From Alphaproteobacteria bacterium (GTDB taxonomy: Bacteria; Pseudomonadota; Alphaproteobacteria; Acetobacterales; Acetobacteraceae): 64,000 bases of DNA. Location of the stretch: the NCBI GenBank assembly GCA_017307285.1, contig JAFKFI010000063.1:24308-88307 (forward strand), given 5' to 3'. Of the stretch, positions 18,303 to 26,761 are shown one piece after another (positions within the stretch are counted from its first letter, which is position 1; every line of letters begins with the position of its first letter). The notes beneath the pieces were generated by a model. The model saw nothing but the letters and a program-made list of their open reading frames with translations, was not told the DNA's origin and ran no database searches. The position numbers and the translations under genes are program-made.

Positions 18303-19679
18303 ATGACGATCCTTGCTCCCAACTCGGTACAGGCGCGCGACATCGCCTCGGTGGTGCATCCGCAAACCAACCTCGCGACGCATCTCACACAAGGCCCGGC
18401 GGTGATCGAGCGTGGCGAGGGGATCTATATTTTCGATGATTCCGGCGAGAGATTTCTCGACGCGGCGGCGGGGCTGTGGTGCGCGTCACTCGGCTATGCG
18501 AGCGAGCGGCTGGCGAAGGTTGCGTACGAGCAGATGCGGCGGCTCGGCTATTATCATTTCTACCGTCACACGACGAACGAGCCGGGCGTCGATCTTGCGG
18601 AGGCCCTGCTGCGGATCGCCCCCGTGCCGATGTCGAAGGTGCTGTTCCAGTGCTCGGGCTCCGAGGCCAACGACACTGCGATAAAGCTGGTCTGGTACTA
18701 TCACGCGGCGATCGGCAAGCCGGAGAAACGGAAAATCATCGGCCGGCGCATGGGCTATCACGGCAGCACCTCGGCCTCGATCAGCGCCTCGGGCAAATCC
18801 GACATGCACGCCGATTTCGGTCTGCCGTTCCCCGGTTTCCTGCACACCGAGTACCCGCATTTCTACCGGCATCACGAGGAAGGCGAGACCGAGGAACAGT
18901 TCGCCTCGCGCATGGCGGATGCGCTGGAAGCACTCATTCTCGCCGAAGGGCCGGAGACCTGTGCCGCGTTCATCGGCGAGCCGGTGATGGGTGCCGGCGG
19001 CGGGCTGACGCCGCCGCGCAGCTACTGGGAAAAGATGCAGGCGGTGATCCGCAAATATGACATGCTGTTCATCGCCGACGAGGTGATCTGCGGCTTCGGC
19101 CGCACCGGCAACATGTGGGGCTCGCAGACCTACGATCTGCAGCCGGACATGATCTCCTGCGCCAAGGCGCTGTCGGCGGGGATGCAGCCGATCTCTGCGC
19201 TCCTGGTCAATAACCGCGTGTTCGAGGCGATGCTCGACGAGAGCCGCAAGCTCGGTAATTTCGCCCACGGCTTCACCTATGCCGGCCATCCGGTGACGAC
19301 GGCGGTCGCGATGGAGACGCTGCGGATCTACGAGGAGATGGACATGATCGGCCATGTCCAGCGCGTCGGCCCGTACATGCAACAGGTGCTCGCCCGCTTC
19401 GCCGAGCATCCGTTGGTCGGCGACGTACGCGGCGTCGGGCTGCTCACCGGGATGGAGCTGGTTGCCGACAAGGCAACACGCGCGGCGTTCGATCCCGCGC
19501 GCAAGGTCGGCCCGACGGTCGACCGGCACGCACGGGCGAACGGGCTCATCACACGCTTTATCGGCGACCGTATCGCCTTCTCCCCGCCGCTCATCATCAC
19601 CGAGGCGGAGGTGGACGACATGGCGGCGCGGCTCGGCCGTGCGCTCGACGGCACCTGGGGCGAAATCCGGGCGAACTGA
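18303..19679 (+). CDS. Class III PLP-dependent aminotransferase
   Basis: A 458-residue omega-aminotransferase. Visible features are the CSGSEANDTAIKL PLP-phosphate segment, GRRMGYHGST, ADEVICGFGRTG with Asp259, the Schiff-base Lys288 in SCAKALSAG, and FTYAGHPVTTAVA. Relatives transfer amino groups from beta-alanine, putrescine, GABA or aromatic amines to pyruvate or oxoglutarate. The ATG at 18303 follows GAAGGAGA and lies 11 bases after hyuB, so it is probably in the same operon and handles an amine or amino acid freed by the hydantoinase. Confidence 0.94.
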   Translation: MTILAPNSVQARDIASVVHPQTNLATHLTQGPAVIERGEGIYIFDDSGERFLDAAAGLWCASLGYASERLAKVAYEQMRRLGYYHFYRHTTNEPGVDLAEALLRIAPVPMSKVLFQCSGSEANDTAIKLVWYYHAAIGKPEKRKIIGRRMGYHGSTSASISASGKSDMHADFGLPFPGFLHTEYPHFYRHHEEGETEEQFASRMADALEALILAEGPETCAAFIGEPVMGAGGGLTPPRSYWEKMQAVIRKYDMLFIADEVICGFGRTGNMWGSQTYDLQPDMISCAKALSAGMQPISALLVNNRVFEAMLDESRKLGNFAHGFTYAGHPVTTAVAMETLRIYEEMDMIGHVQRVGPYMQQVLARFAEHPLVGDVRGVGLLTGMELVADKATRAAFDPARKVGPTVDRHARANGLITRFIGDRIAFSPPLIITEAEVDDMAARLGRALDGTWGEIRAN

Positions 19680-19703
19680 ACAAGCCATAGGGGAACTGCG
19701 AAA

Positions 19704-19952
19704 ATGTCGGAAACCGAAGGACCGAATATCGCGCAACGAGCGCCATTCCAGATCGAGGTGGTGGAGGGGAAATCCTACTGGTGGTGCGCCTGCGGCAAGA
19801 GCGGCAAGCAGCCATTCTGCGACGGCTCCCATAAGGGCGGAGCGTTCAGCCCGATTGAATACAAGGCCATGCAGACTGGCTCGGTTTGGTTTTGTGGTTG
19901 CAAGCACAGCGGCAAGTCCCCGCTCTGCGACGGCACCCACAAGCGGGTCTGA
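19704..19952 (+). CDS. Tandem CDGSH iron-sulfur protein
   Basis: An 82-residue protein with two CDGSH [2Fe-2S] sites, each with three Cys and one His: Cys28, Cys30, Cys39, His43 and Cys64, Cys66, Cys75, His79 (CDGSH and CDGTH). There is no membrane anchor, so it should be cytoplasmic. Such double-cluster proteins resemble MiNT/mitoNEET-related redox proteins. It lies 24 bases after the aminotransferase and may end that operon. Confidence 0.93.
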   Translation: MSETEGPNIAQRAPFQIEVVEGKSYWWCACGKSGKQPFCDGSHKGGAFSPIEYKAMQTGSVWFCGCKHSGKSPLCDGTHKRV

Positions 19953-20068
19953 AACAATCCGAAACGGCGATTCCGCTTGTGCCGTGCATGGGCGTTTGTC
20001 ATGTTCGCGGCCGGGAGCTGGCCCGGCCGCACATCGCGGCATCGAGGTTTGCCAAAGGACTATGTCTG

Positions 20069-20374
20069 ATGCCCAGCAGCACCGAGGAACTGGCGGCCTT
20101 TGCGGAACGGCTGCAAAAGCTTCGGCACGCCTATGCCGGCGCCATCGACCTGCCCGAGCTCAGCGCGGCCGAGTTCGCCCGCATCCTGGGCGTGCCACTC
20201 AGCTCCTACGAGAGCTATGAGGGCGGCGAGCAGGAACCGCCGATGTCGGTCTTGGTCCTGCTCCACCGGAGGACGGGCGTGAGCCTCGACTGGCTGATCG
20301 CCGACGAACATGGCGGCCGCCCGATGGGGCGCGGCATGGCCGGGCGATCGCATCGCACGTCGCTGGCCTCCTAG
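20069..20374 (+). CDS. XRE-family helix-turn-helix regulator
   Basis: A 101-residue protein with a helix-turn-helix around residues 25-75 (SAAEFARILGVPLSSYESYEGGEQEPPMSV-type HTH_3 layout) and GVSLDWLIADE after it, typical of small Cro/CI-like regulators. The start is the ATG at 20069, preceded by AAAGGAC. A second ATG at 20062 is in another frame. The regulated genes are unknown; neighbours on both sides are candidates. Confidence 0.82.
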   Translation: MPSSTEELAAFAERLQKLRHAYAGAIDLPELSAAEFARILGVPLSSYESYEGGEQEPPMSVLVLLHRRTGVSLDWLIADEHGGRPMGRGMAGRSHRTSLAS

Positions 20375-20472
20375 GCTCACCCGCTCCAACCATTCGCGGG
20401 CTGCCACGGCCCCCCTTGCCGACCAGAGCGGAAGGCGCTTGCCTGCGAGAAAGCACCAATGGGGGGGATTCG

Positions 20473-21690
20473 GTGATTTTCAGGACGCTGGCGGCGAATA
20501 TCGGGGCCGGCCTGCTCGGCGCCGCGTTGCTTTCGATGGCACAACTCTGGGCGGCGACCGCCGACGCGCAGCCATCGGTCAAGATCGGTGTGCTGACCGA
20601 TATGAGCTCGGTCTATGCCGATTATGCCGGTCCGGGCTCGGTGGACGCGGCGCGGCTCGCCATCGAGGATGCCGAGATGGCCGGCAAGGTGGAGCTGCTA
20701 TCGGCCGACCATCAGAACAAGCCGGATGTGGGCGTCTCCATCGCGCGCGACTGGTTCGAGGCCAAGGGCGTGGACGCGATCTTCGACGTGCCGACCTCGT
20801 CGGTGGCGCTCGCGGTGAACGGCGTCGCGGGCAAGGACCGCAAGCTGGTGTTCTTCAGCACCGCGATCATCGACAAGCTGACCGAGGAGGATTGCAACGG
20901 CTACGGCCTGGCCTGGACGTGGAGCATCTACTCGGTGTCCCGCAGCGTCGCGTTGATGCAGCTCAAGCGGGGCATGGACACCTGGTTCGTCATCGCCCAG
21001 GACTACGCGACGGGCCATGCGATGCAGGCGATGATCCAGGATCTGGTGGCGGCGAATGGCGGCAAGGTGCTGGGTGCGGCGCGACACCCGCTCGGCGAGA
21101 CGGATTATTCCTCCTACCTGATCCAGGCGCAGGCCTCGGGCGCCAAGATCATCGCCTTTACCGCGGGGGGCACCGATTTGCTCAATGCGATGAAGCAGGC
21201 CCGCGAGTTCGGCCTGACACAGCGAGGCCAGACCCTCGGCACGATGTATACCATCATCACCGACGTGAAGGCGATCGGGCTCGATGCCATGCAGGGGCTG
21301 AACTTCGTCTCGGCATTCTACTGGGACCGCGACGATGAGACGCGGGCCTTCGCCAAGCGCTTCATGGCGGTGCATCACGCCATGCCAACGATGTTCCAGG
21401 CGGGCGTCTACTCGTCGGTGCTGAACTACCTCAAGGCGGTGCGGGCGACCGGCAGCAAGGACGCCGACACGGTGCGAGACTGGCTGCGCGCGCAGCCGGA
21501 TATCGAGGACGCCTTCGCGCGCCACGGCAAGCTGCTGCCCAACGGGCGCTTCATCCACGACATGCTGGTCGCACGGGTGAAGACGCCGGCGGAATCGAAA
21601 TATCCGTGGGACTTCTACGACGTTCTCGGCGTGGTGCCGGCGACGGAGGCCTTCCGCACGATCGAGCAGAGCAAGTGCAAGCTGCGCTGA
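20473..21690 (+). CDS. Periplasmic branched-chain amino acid/amide-type binding protein
   Basis: A 405-residue type I periplasmic binding protein: signal peptide (GAALLSMAQLWAATADA) then VKIGVLTDMSSVYADYAGPGSV, VDAIFDVPTSSVALAV and a C-terminal KYPWDFYDVLG. The GTG at 20473 is preceded by GGGGGGGA and puts the signal peptide at the true N-terminus; an ATG at 20416 would add 19 polar residues. No LivHMGF-type transporter genes follow. Instead it overlaps a chromate transporter half by 16 bases. Confidence 0.9.
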   Translation: MIFRTLAANIGAGLLGAALLSMAQLWAATADAQPSVKIGVLTDMSSVYADYAGPGSVDAARLAIEDAEMAGKVELLSADHQNKPDVGVSIARDWFEAKGVDAIFDVPTSSVALAVNGVAGKDRKLVFFSTAIIDKLTEEDCNGYGLAWTWSIYSVSRSVALMQLKRGMDTWFVIAQDYATGHAMQAMIQDLVAANGGKVLGAARHPLGETDYSSYLIQAQASGAKIIAFTAGGTDLLNAMKQAREFGLTQRGQTLGTMYTIITDVKAIGLDAMQGLNFVSAFYWDRDDETRAFAKRFMAVHHAMPTMFQAGVYSSVLNYLKAVRATGSKDADTVRDWLRAQPDIEDAFARHGKLLPNGRFIHDMLVARVKTPAESKYPWDFYDVLGVVPATEAFRTIEQSKCKLR

Positions 21691-22232
21691 GGCCGAGCGC
21701 CGATCCGCCGACCATCGGCGCCCTGTTCGCGGGCTTCTTCTCGATCGGCATTTGCGGCTTCGGCGGCGTGCTGCCCTGGGCTCGCCGCATGATCGTCGAG
21801 CAGCGCGCCTGGCTGACGGCGGCGGAGTTCACCGACCTGCTGGCGCTCTGCCAGTTCCTGCCGGGGCCGAACATCATCAACCTCTCGGTGGCGCTCGGCT
21901 CGCGCTTTCGCGGCCCGCGCGGCGCGCTGGCCGCCTTCTTTGGCCTGCTATCGGCTCCAATGGCCATCATCCTGCTGCTCGGCGTGATCTATGAGCGCTA
22001 CAGCGGCTTGCCTGGCGTGCGGCCGATGTTCGCCGGGCTGGCGGCCGCGGCATCCGGGCTGGTGCTGTCCACCGCGCTGAAGATCGCCGCACCGCTGCGG
22101 CACAATCTACGGGACGTGCTGCTGGCGCTGGCGAGTTGGGCCGCCATCGTCCTGCTGCACGTGCCGCTGGTCCTGGCGATGCTGGTTCTGGCGCCACTCG
22201 GCATCCTGCTGGCGGCGCGCTCGCACCGATGA
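21675..22232 (+). CDS. Chromate transporter, N-terminal half (ChrA type)
   Basis: A 186-residue membrane protein with FFSIGICGFGGVLPWARRMIVEQRAWLTAAEF and FLPGPNIINLSVALGSRFRG, the CHR-domain signature, and about five hydrophobic helices. The split organisation (two short CHR proteins) is common. The GTG at 21675 is the only reasonable start near the first helix; it lies inside the end of the binding-protein gene. Family members export chromate or related oxyanions by proton/sulfate exchange, but many have unknown substrates. Confidence 0.88.
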   Translation: MQAALRPSADPPTIGALFAGFFSIGICGFGGVLPWARRMIVEQRAWLTAAEFTDLLALCQFLPGPNIINLSVALGSRFRGPRGALAAFFGLLSAPMAIILLLGVIYERYSGLPGVRPMFAGLAAAASGLVLSTALKIAAPLRHNLRDVLLALASWAAIVLLHVPLVLAMLVLAPLGILLAARSHR

Positions 22233-22750
22233 GCGAGTTGCCGGCACTGGCTTGGCTCTACGCGCAGCTCTCGCTCGTCGCGGTCGGCGGCGGCAACACT
22301 GTTCTGCCGGAGATGCAGCGGCAGATCGTGAACGTGCATGGCTGGATGACCGGCCAGGAGTTCGCCGCGCTCTACGCGCTGGCGCAGGCGGCGCCGGGGC
22401 CGAACATGCTGGTCTCCGCGCTGGTCGGCTGGCGGGTCGCCGGGCTGCCGGGGGCACTGATCGCCACCGGCTCGTTCTGCGCGCCGTCGAGCCTGCTGAG
22501 CTACGTGGTCTCCGGCGCCTGGTTCCGCTTCCGCGACGCACGCTGGCGCCGCGTCGTACAGGCGGGGCTGACACCGGTGACGGTCGGGCTGGTGATGGCC
22601 GGGGCGACCATGCTCACCGAGGCCACGTCGGTCGACTGGCGGTTCGCGGCGCTGACCCTCGCCGTGACCCTGGTGCTGACCCTGACCCGGCTGAGCCCGC
22701 TCGTGGTGCTGGCAGCCGGTGCGGCCCTCGGCGCTTCGGGGCTGCTTTAG
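22229..22750 (+). CDS. Chromate transporter, C-terminal half (ChrA type)
   Basis: A 173-residue partner of the preceding CHR protein: YAQLSLVAVGGGNTVLPEMQRQIV, FAALYALAQAAPGPNML and three or more further hydrophobic helices. Its ATG overlaps the previous stop (ATGA at 22229-22232), so the two halves are translationally coupled and probably form a heterodimer with antiparallel topology. Confidence 0.9.
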   Translation: MSELPALAWLYAQLSLVAVGGGNTVLPEMQRQIVNVHGWMTGQEFAALYALAQAAPGPNMLVSALVGWRVAGLPGALIATGSFCAPSSLLSYVVSGAWFRFRDARWRRVVQAGLTPVTVGLVMAGATMLTEATSVDWRFAALTLAVTLVLTLTRLSPLVVLAAGAALGASGLL

Positions 22751-22796
22751 GCGGCGTGCGCCGGTAGGCTGATCGCGACAAAACGGGGAGATGGCG

Positions 22797-23681
22797 ATGA
22801 GCGAGACCGAGATCGGCGCCTTGCGGACCATGCTGCTGTCGAGGCCGCGTCCGGCCGGGCTGGCGGAAAGGCGTCAGCGGCTGGACGCGCTCGGGCAGGC
22901 TTACGCGCTGGCGCCCGACGTGACCGTGCGGACGGTGGATGCCAACGGCGTGCCCGCCGAGTGGACCTCGACGCCGGCCGCGGATGTCTCGCGAGTGATC
23001 CTGTTCCTGCATGGCGGGGGCTATGTTAGCGGCTCGATCGCCAGCCACCGTCATCTCGTCGCGGAAGCCGGGCGCGCTGCCGGCGCTCGCACCTTGGCGC
23101 TCGACTACCGCCGCGCGCCCGAGCACCCGTTTCCTGCGGCGATCGATGACGCGGTGGCGGGCTATCGGTTCCTGCTCTCGACCGGGGTGGCGCCGAGCCG
23201 CATCTGCATCGCGGGAGACAGCGCGGGCGGCGGCATCACGGTCGCGACCCTGGTGACGATCCGCGATGCCGGCCTCGCGCTGCCAGGCTGCGCGTGGTGC
23301 ATCTCGCCGTGGATCGACCTGGAGTGCATCGGCGACAGCATGGCGGGCAAGGCGCCCGTCGATCCGATGATCCAGCGCGACTATCTGCGGGAGATTGCCG
23401 GCATGTATCTCAATGGGGCCGACCCGCGCTCGCCGCTGGCCGCCCCGCTTTACGCCGAGCTTGCCGGGCTGCCGCCGATGCTGGTGCAGGTTGGCACGGC
23501 GGAGACGCTGCTCGACGACGCCGTGCGCCTGGCCGGGCGCGCGGCGGCGGCGAATGTCCGGGTCACCCTCGAGGCGTGGCCGGAGATGATCCACGTCTGG
23601 CACCTGTTCCACCCGCAACTCGCCGAGGGACGGCGGGCCATCACCGCGGCCGGCAACTTCATCCGCGCCGCGATGACCTGA
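22797..23681 (+). CDS. Alpha/beta hydrolase, hormone-sensitive-lipase family
   Basis: A 294-residue esterase of family IV: oxyanion-hole HGGGY (from His72), YRRAPEHPFPAA, nucleophile elbow GDSAGG with Ser142, an acidic residue in the late VQVGTAETLLDD segment, and a catalytic His in MIHVWH. It should cleave short or medium acyl esters in the cytoplasm. The ATG at 22797 has GGGGAG 7 bases upstream; the ATG at 22791 is too close to it. It converges on the CHAP gene with 6 bases between stops. Confidence 0.92.
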   Translation: MSETEIGALRTMLLSRPRPAGLAERRQRLDALGQAYALAPDVTVRTVDANGVPAEWTSTPAADVSRVILFLHGGGYVSGSIASHRHLVAEAGRAAGARTLALDYRRAPEHPFPAAIDDAVAGYRFLLSTGVAPSRICIAGDSAGGGITVATLVTIRDAGLALPGCAWCISPWIDLECIGDSMAGKAPVDPMIQRDYLREIAGMYLNGADPRSPLAAPLYAELAGLPPMLVQVGTAETLLDDAVRLAGRAAAANVRVTLEAWPEMIHVWHLFHPQLAEGRRAITAAGNFIRAAMT

Positions 23682-23687
23682 CGGGCC

Positions 23688-24461
23688 TCAGTGCCGGCGG
23701 TGGTGGACGGCGCGCTTGCTGTGGTGCCGGGGGGCAGGGGCCTCGGCGACTTCCTCGTAGCCGCCATCCGTCTGCTCGTGGGCGGGGCGCAGGTCGCGCG
23801 GAGCGGGGCCGAGATCGGGCTTTGGAGCGGGGGCGGATTTGGCCTCAACCATCGTGCCACGATCCGGCCGGCCGTAGATGAAGCCGTACGTCGGATAGAT
23901 GCTGCCGAAATCGTCGCCTTTGCCGAGGCCGACCCGTACCGCCGTCCAGTCGTTGTTCGGGCTGACGTCGACGACGGAGATGCCGCGCGCGACCGAGCCC
24001 CGGTAGCCGCCCCAGTTGGCGTGGTCGATCTCGATCTCGCGCGCATTGACCACCCGGCTCACCACCGCGACGTGACCAAGCCGCATGGCGCCGTTAGAGC
24101 GGAAGGCGAGCACGCTGCCGGGCTCCGGGGCGCTGCCGCGCTCATAGACGCCGGCCGCCTCGTTCCACCAGGTCCAGGCATTGCCGACCAACTCGATGCC
24201 TGACGCGTTGCGGGCGAAGGGTACGCATTGCAGGCCACCTGACGCGCGGGCGTAGCGGCCCTTGCTGCCATGCTTGGAGTAGACGCCGTGCCGTGCCGTG
24301 TGCGTCCGCGTGGCGTGGCTGCTCGAATGGCTGGATGACGCAGTGTGCTGGGTTCGGTGCTGGGTCTTGCTGGCGGCCGAGGCTCCAGAAAATGGCAGGG
24401 TCACTGTCATAATTGAGCCAAGAAGAAGAAGAGCCCTGCCGCCCTGCCCGCGTGCCCGCAT
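23688..24461 (-). CDS. Secreted CHAP-domain peptidoglycan hydrolase
   Basis: A 257-residue protein. A signal peptide (about 1-30) is followed by a Ser/His/Thr-rich spacer (about 32-70), then a CHAP domain with Cys79 (LQCVPFAR), His130 (RLGHVAVVS) and Asn149 (DHANW) as probable catalytic residues. The C-terminal 60 residues are Pro/Ala-rich and end in a His/Arg cluster. CHAP enzymes cut peptidoglycan peptides or amide bonds. The ATG at 24461 has AAAAGGGG 7-8 bases upstream. The upstream region holds a consensus DnaA box. Confidence 0.88.
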   Translation of the reverse strand: MRARGQGGRALLLLGSIMTVTLPFSGASAASKTQHRTQHTASSSHSSSHATRTHTARHGVYSKHGSKGRYARASGGLQCVPFARNASGIELVGNAWTWWNEAAGVYERGSAPEPGSVLAFRSNGAMRLGHVAVVSRVVNAREIEIDHANWGGYRGSVARGISVVDVSPNNDWTAVRVGLGKGDDFGSIYPTYGFIYGRPDRGTMVEAKSAPAPKPDLGPAPRDLRPAHEQTDGGYEEVAEAPAPRHHSKRAVHHRRH

Positions 24462-24577
24462 GAAGTCGCCCCTTTTGGTCGTCCCAGACACCTCAGCCGG
24501 TAGCAACAGGGTTGCGTGACTGGCAATCCGCGATACCGCAACGGGCGATTCGGACGGAGCGATTTGCTGGAAGGGGC

Positions 24578-24586
24578 TGTGGATAA
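24578..24586 (-). promoter_or_regulatory. Consensus DnaA box upstream of the CHAP hydrolase gene
   Basis: The plus strand reads TGTGGATAA, i.e. TTATCCACA on the minus strand, an exact match to the high-affinity DnaA 9-mer. It lies about 117 bases before the CHAP start, next to an AT-rich stretch (GGACAATTATCCTATTC). I saw no second exact box nearby, so a replication origin is unlikely; a DnaA-regulated promoter is possible. Function is inference. Confidence 0.45.
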
Positions 24587-24708
24587 GTGGTGAATTGCGG
24601 ACAATTATCCTATTCGTGCCCGATCGGTGCACAATCTCACGGAAGCCGTTTCGCGCGCCAAGGCAGCCGAATCCGGGCGACGAAACGGGTTCCGTGTGGT
24701 TCGCGGCT

Positions 24709-25059
24709 CTATTTGCAGGCCGTGACCATGATCTCGACGAGGATTCGAGGGTCTGCGAGATTGGCTTCGACGCAGGCGCGGGCTGGGGCGCCGTTGGTGG
24801 GCAGCCAGGCAGTCCAGACCTCATTCATGGCATCGCGGTCCGTGATATGCTTGACCCAGATCTGGGCCTGCAGCAGTCGGGTCTTGTCGGTGCCGTGGAC
24901 TTCAAGGACCTGGTCGATCTGCGCTAGAACCTCGGTCGTCTGTCCCTTGATGTCTTTGCCGAGATCCTTGGCGGTCATGCCTTGAAGATAGACGAAGCCG
25001 TGATACTCCACGGCCTTTGCCAGGATCTTGTTGGGCTCGGTGCGGATGATCTTGCTCAA
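24709..25059 (-). CDS. RidA/YjgF family protein
   Basis: A 116-residue protein of RidA length: YHGFVYLQGMTAKDL, the KGQTTEVLAQIDQVL helix, the WVKHITDRDAMNEVW segment, and the C-terminal PAR.CVEANLADPRILVEI strand with the conserved Arg. RidA enzymes deaminate reactive enamines/imines from PLP chemistry. I place the start at a TTG (25059) preceded by AAAGGAG with 8-base spacing; it gives MSKIIRTEP. The ATG at 25143 would add 28 basic residues and lies 3 bases from the upstream stop. Confidence 0.88.
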   Translation of the reverse strand: MSKIIRTEPNKILAKAVEYHGFVYLQGMTAKDLGKDIKGQTTEVLAQIDQVLEVHGTDKTRLLQAQIWVKHITDRDAMNEVWTAWLPTNGAPARACVEANLADPRILVEIMVTACK

Positions 25060-25146
25060 CGTGGCGTCTCCTTTTGCGTCTGCGCGGAACGTTCGATCGG
25101 GGCGCGGCCGTTGTACAGGTCGCGACAGCAGGGCGGCAAGCATCGG

Positions 25147-26379
25147 TCAGGCGGCCTCCAGGGCCAGTGCGATGCGCGGCTGGCGCGAACGCACCCAAAG
25201 CCAAGCGGCGCAGAGCAGCAGGCAGCCCGCCAGCACCGGCGCCTGCAGACCGACGAACTCGGACGCCGCGCCGTAGACCAGCGCGCCCACCGCCGGCCCG
25301 CCGCGTACCACCATCCCCCACAGGCTGATCACTCGGCCGATCATCGCGGGCGAGGAGGCGCTCTGTAGCATGGTCTGGATGGCGATGCCGTGGGCGGTGG
25401 TGGCGGCGCCCATCGCCGCGACGCAGACCACGCCGACCGTGAAGGAATGCGTCGCGACGAAGGCGGCGGTCGCCAGCATCAGCAGGAAGCCGGCGCCGAT
25501 GGCGAGGCGGGTGAGGCCGGAGAGCCGGCCGCGCATCGCGACCAGCGTGCCGCCCACCAGGGCGGCAATGCCCATCGTGCTGGCGAGGATCGCCAGCCCC
25601 TCCGCACCCCGCCCGAACAGCTGTGCGACGAAGGGCGGCATCATCTCGGGCACCGAGCGGAGCAGCATGCCGACACAGGCGGCGAACAGGAAGATCGGCC
25701 CCATGCCGGGATGTCGGGCGACGTAGAGCAGGCCGTCGGTGATCTTCCGCCACACGCTGGCGGTGGGGGCGTGGCCGCGACGGTGGGCTGGGTCGATCCG
25801 CAGCGACAGGATGCTGAAGCTGGCGAACAGGAATCCCACGCAGTTGCAGGCGATTGGCGGCACCACCCCCCAGACGGCGATGATCGGACCGGCCAGCGCG
25901 GGGCCGATGAACCGCGCGGCGTTGAAGGTCAGCGAATTGAGCGCGACCGCCCCCGGCAGTTCGGCGCGCGGGACCAGGGAGGGAACGAGGCATTGCCGCG
26001 CCGGCTGGCCGAACGCATTGCCGATGCCGAGCACCACTTCGAGCGCCGCCATAATTTCCACCCGGATCAGGCCGGACAGGATCAATGCCACGAGGACCGC
26101 GGCATGGCTGGCGGAGACGAACTGGAAGAACACGGTCAGCCGCACCCGATCCATCCGGTCGGCCACCGCGCCAGCGATGGGCGAGGCGATTACCGACGGC
26201 CCGAGATTGCAGAATGCCATGATCCCCACCCAGAGCGCGGAATGGGTGAGCTGCCAGGTCAGCCAGTCGGTGGCGATCTTCTGCATCCACAGCCCGGTCC
26301 AGGAGGTCAGGCTGCCGGCGTAGAAGATGCGGGCGTTGCGGTGAGAAAAGACCCGGCCGATGGCCGAAAGGGAAGCCAT
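25147..26379 (-). CDS. MFS exporter (EntS/MFS_3 type)
   Basis: A 410-residue transporter with about 12 hydrophobic helices. The N-terminus FSHRNARIFYAGSLTSWTGLWMQ, the GAVADRMDRVR loop between helices 2 and 3, the FGQPARQCLVPSLV segment and the SSPAMIGRVISLW motif are typical of the family including enterobactin exporter EntS. The substrate is unknown. The RidA gene follows after an 87-base gap on the same strand. Confidence 0.9.
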   Translation of the reverse strand: MASLSAIGRVFSHRNARIFYAGSLTSWTGLWMQKIATDWLTWQLTHSALWVGIMAFCNLGPSVIASPIAGAVADRMDRVRLTVFFQFVSASHAAVLVALILSGLIRVEIMAALEVVLGIGNAFGQPARQCLVPSLVPRAELPGAVALNSLTFNAARFIGPALAGPIIAVWGVVPPIACNCVGFLFASFSILSLRIDPAHRRGHAPTASVWRKITDGLLYVARHPGMGPIFLFAACVGMLLRSVPEMMPPFVAQLFGRGAEGLAILASTMGIAALVGGTLVAMRGRLSGLTRLAIGAGFLLMLATAAFVATHSFTVGVVCVAAMGAATTAHGIAIQTMLQSASSPAMIGRVISLWGMVVRGGPAVGALVYGAASEFVGLQAPVLAGCLLLCAAWLWVRSRQPRIALALEAA

Positions 26380-26398
26380 CGGCCGGCCCGTCAGCCGG

Positions 26399-26761
26399 TC
26401 ATCGCCGGGTGGGTGTCATGGTCGGCCCGGTGGAGGCCGGCCCGACCGGAGCTGGGGCCGTCTCCTCCGCCGCACCCTGATTGCGCACGCAATCCGCGAC
26501 CTGCCTGTCCCAGCCGAACCGCTCCGACAGGCCGCGCGTGGTGATGCCCGAGACGTAAGAGCCGGAGCCGGGAGAATCGCGATTGTCTTGCGTGAACAGC
26601 GCGGCACGGTTCTGTCGCTGGAACACCTCGTCGGCGCGCTGGCGGCAGGCGGCGACGGTGGCTTGGTTGGCGCGGGTTTGGGCACTCGGTGCCGGCGCCG
26701 GCGAGCAGGCGCCGAGCGCGATCAATGCCGCCAGCCAGATGGTGGCACGCTCAAATGTCAT
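26399..26761 (-). CDS. Small putative lipoprotein
   Basis: A 120-residue protein with a lipobox (LIALGAC, Cys19) after a short hydrophobic stretch, then a Cys-containing helical segment (ACRQRADEVFQRQNR) with DNRDSPG and a second Cys in VADCVRNQG, and a Pro/Thr-rich tail. I recognise no family. Its ATG overlaps the stop of the upstream gene (26758-26761), suggesting translational coupling. Confidence 0.72.
   Translation of the reverse strand: MTFERATIWLAALIALGACSPAPAPSAQTRANQATVAACRQRADEVFQRQNRAALFTQDNRDSPGSGSYVSGITTRGLSERFGWDRQVADCVRNQGAAEETAPAPVGPASTGPTMTPTRR

Noticed and set aside
24570..24620. Replication origin
   Set aside because: Only one consensus DnaA box, no cluster of boxes and no dnaA, dnaN, parA or gidA genes nearby.
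24902..26290. Open frame of 462 codons in the MFS transporter region
   Set aside because: Same strand, different frame from the transporter; Arg/Gly/Pro-rich and lacking hydrophobic helices.
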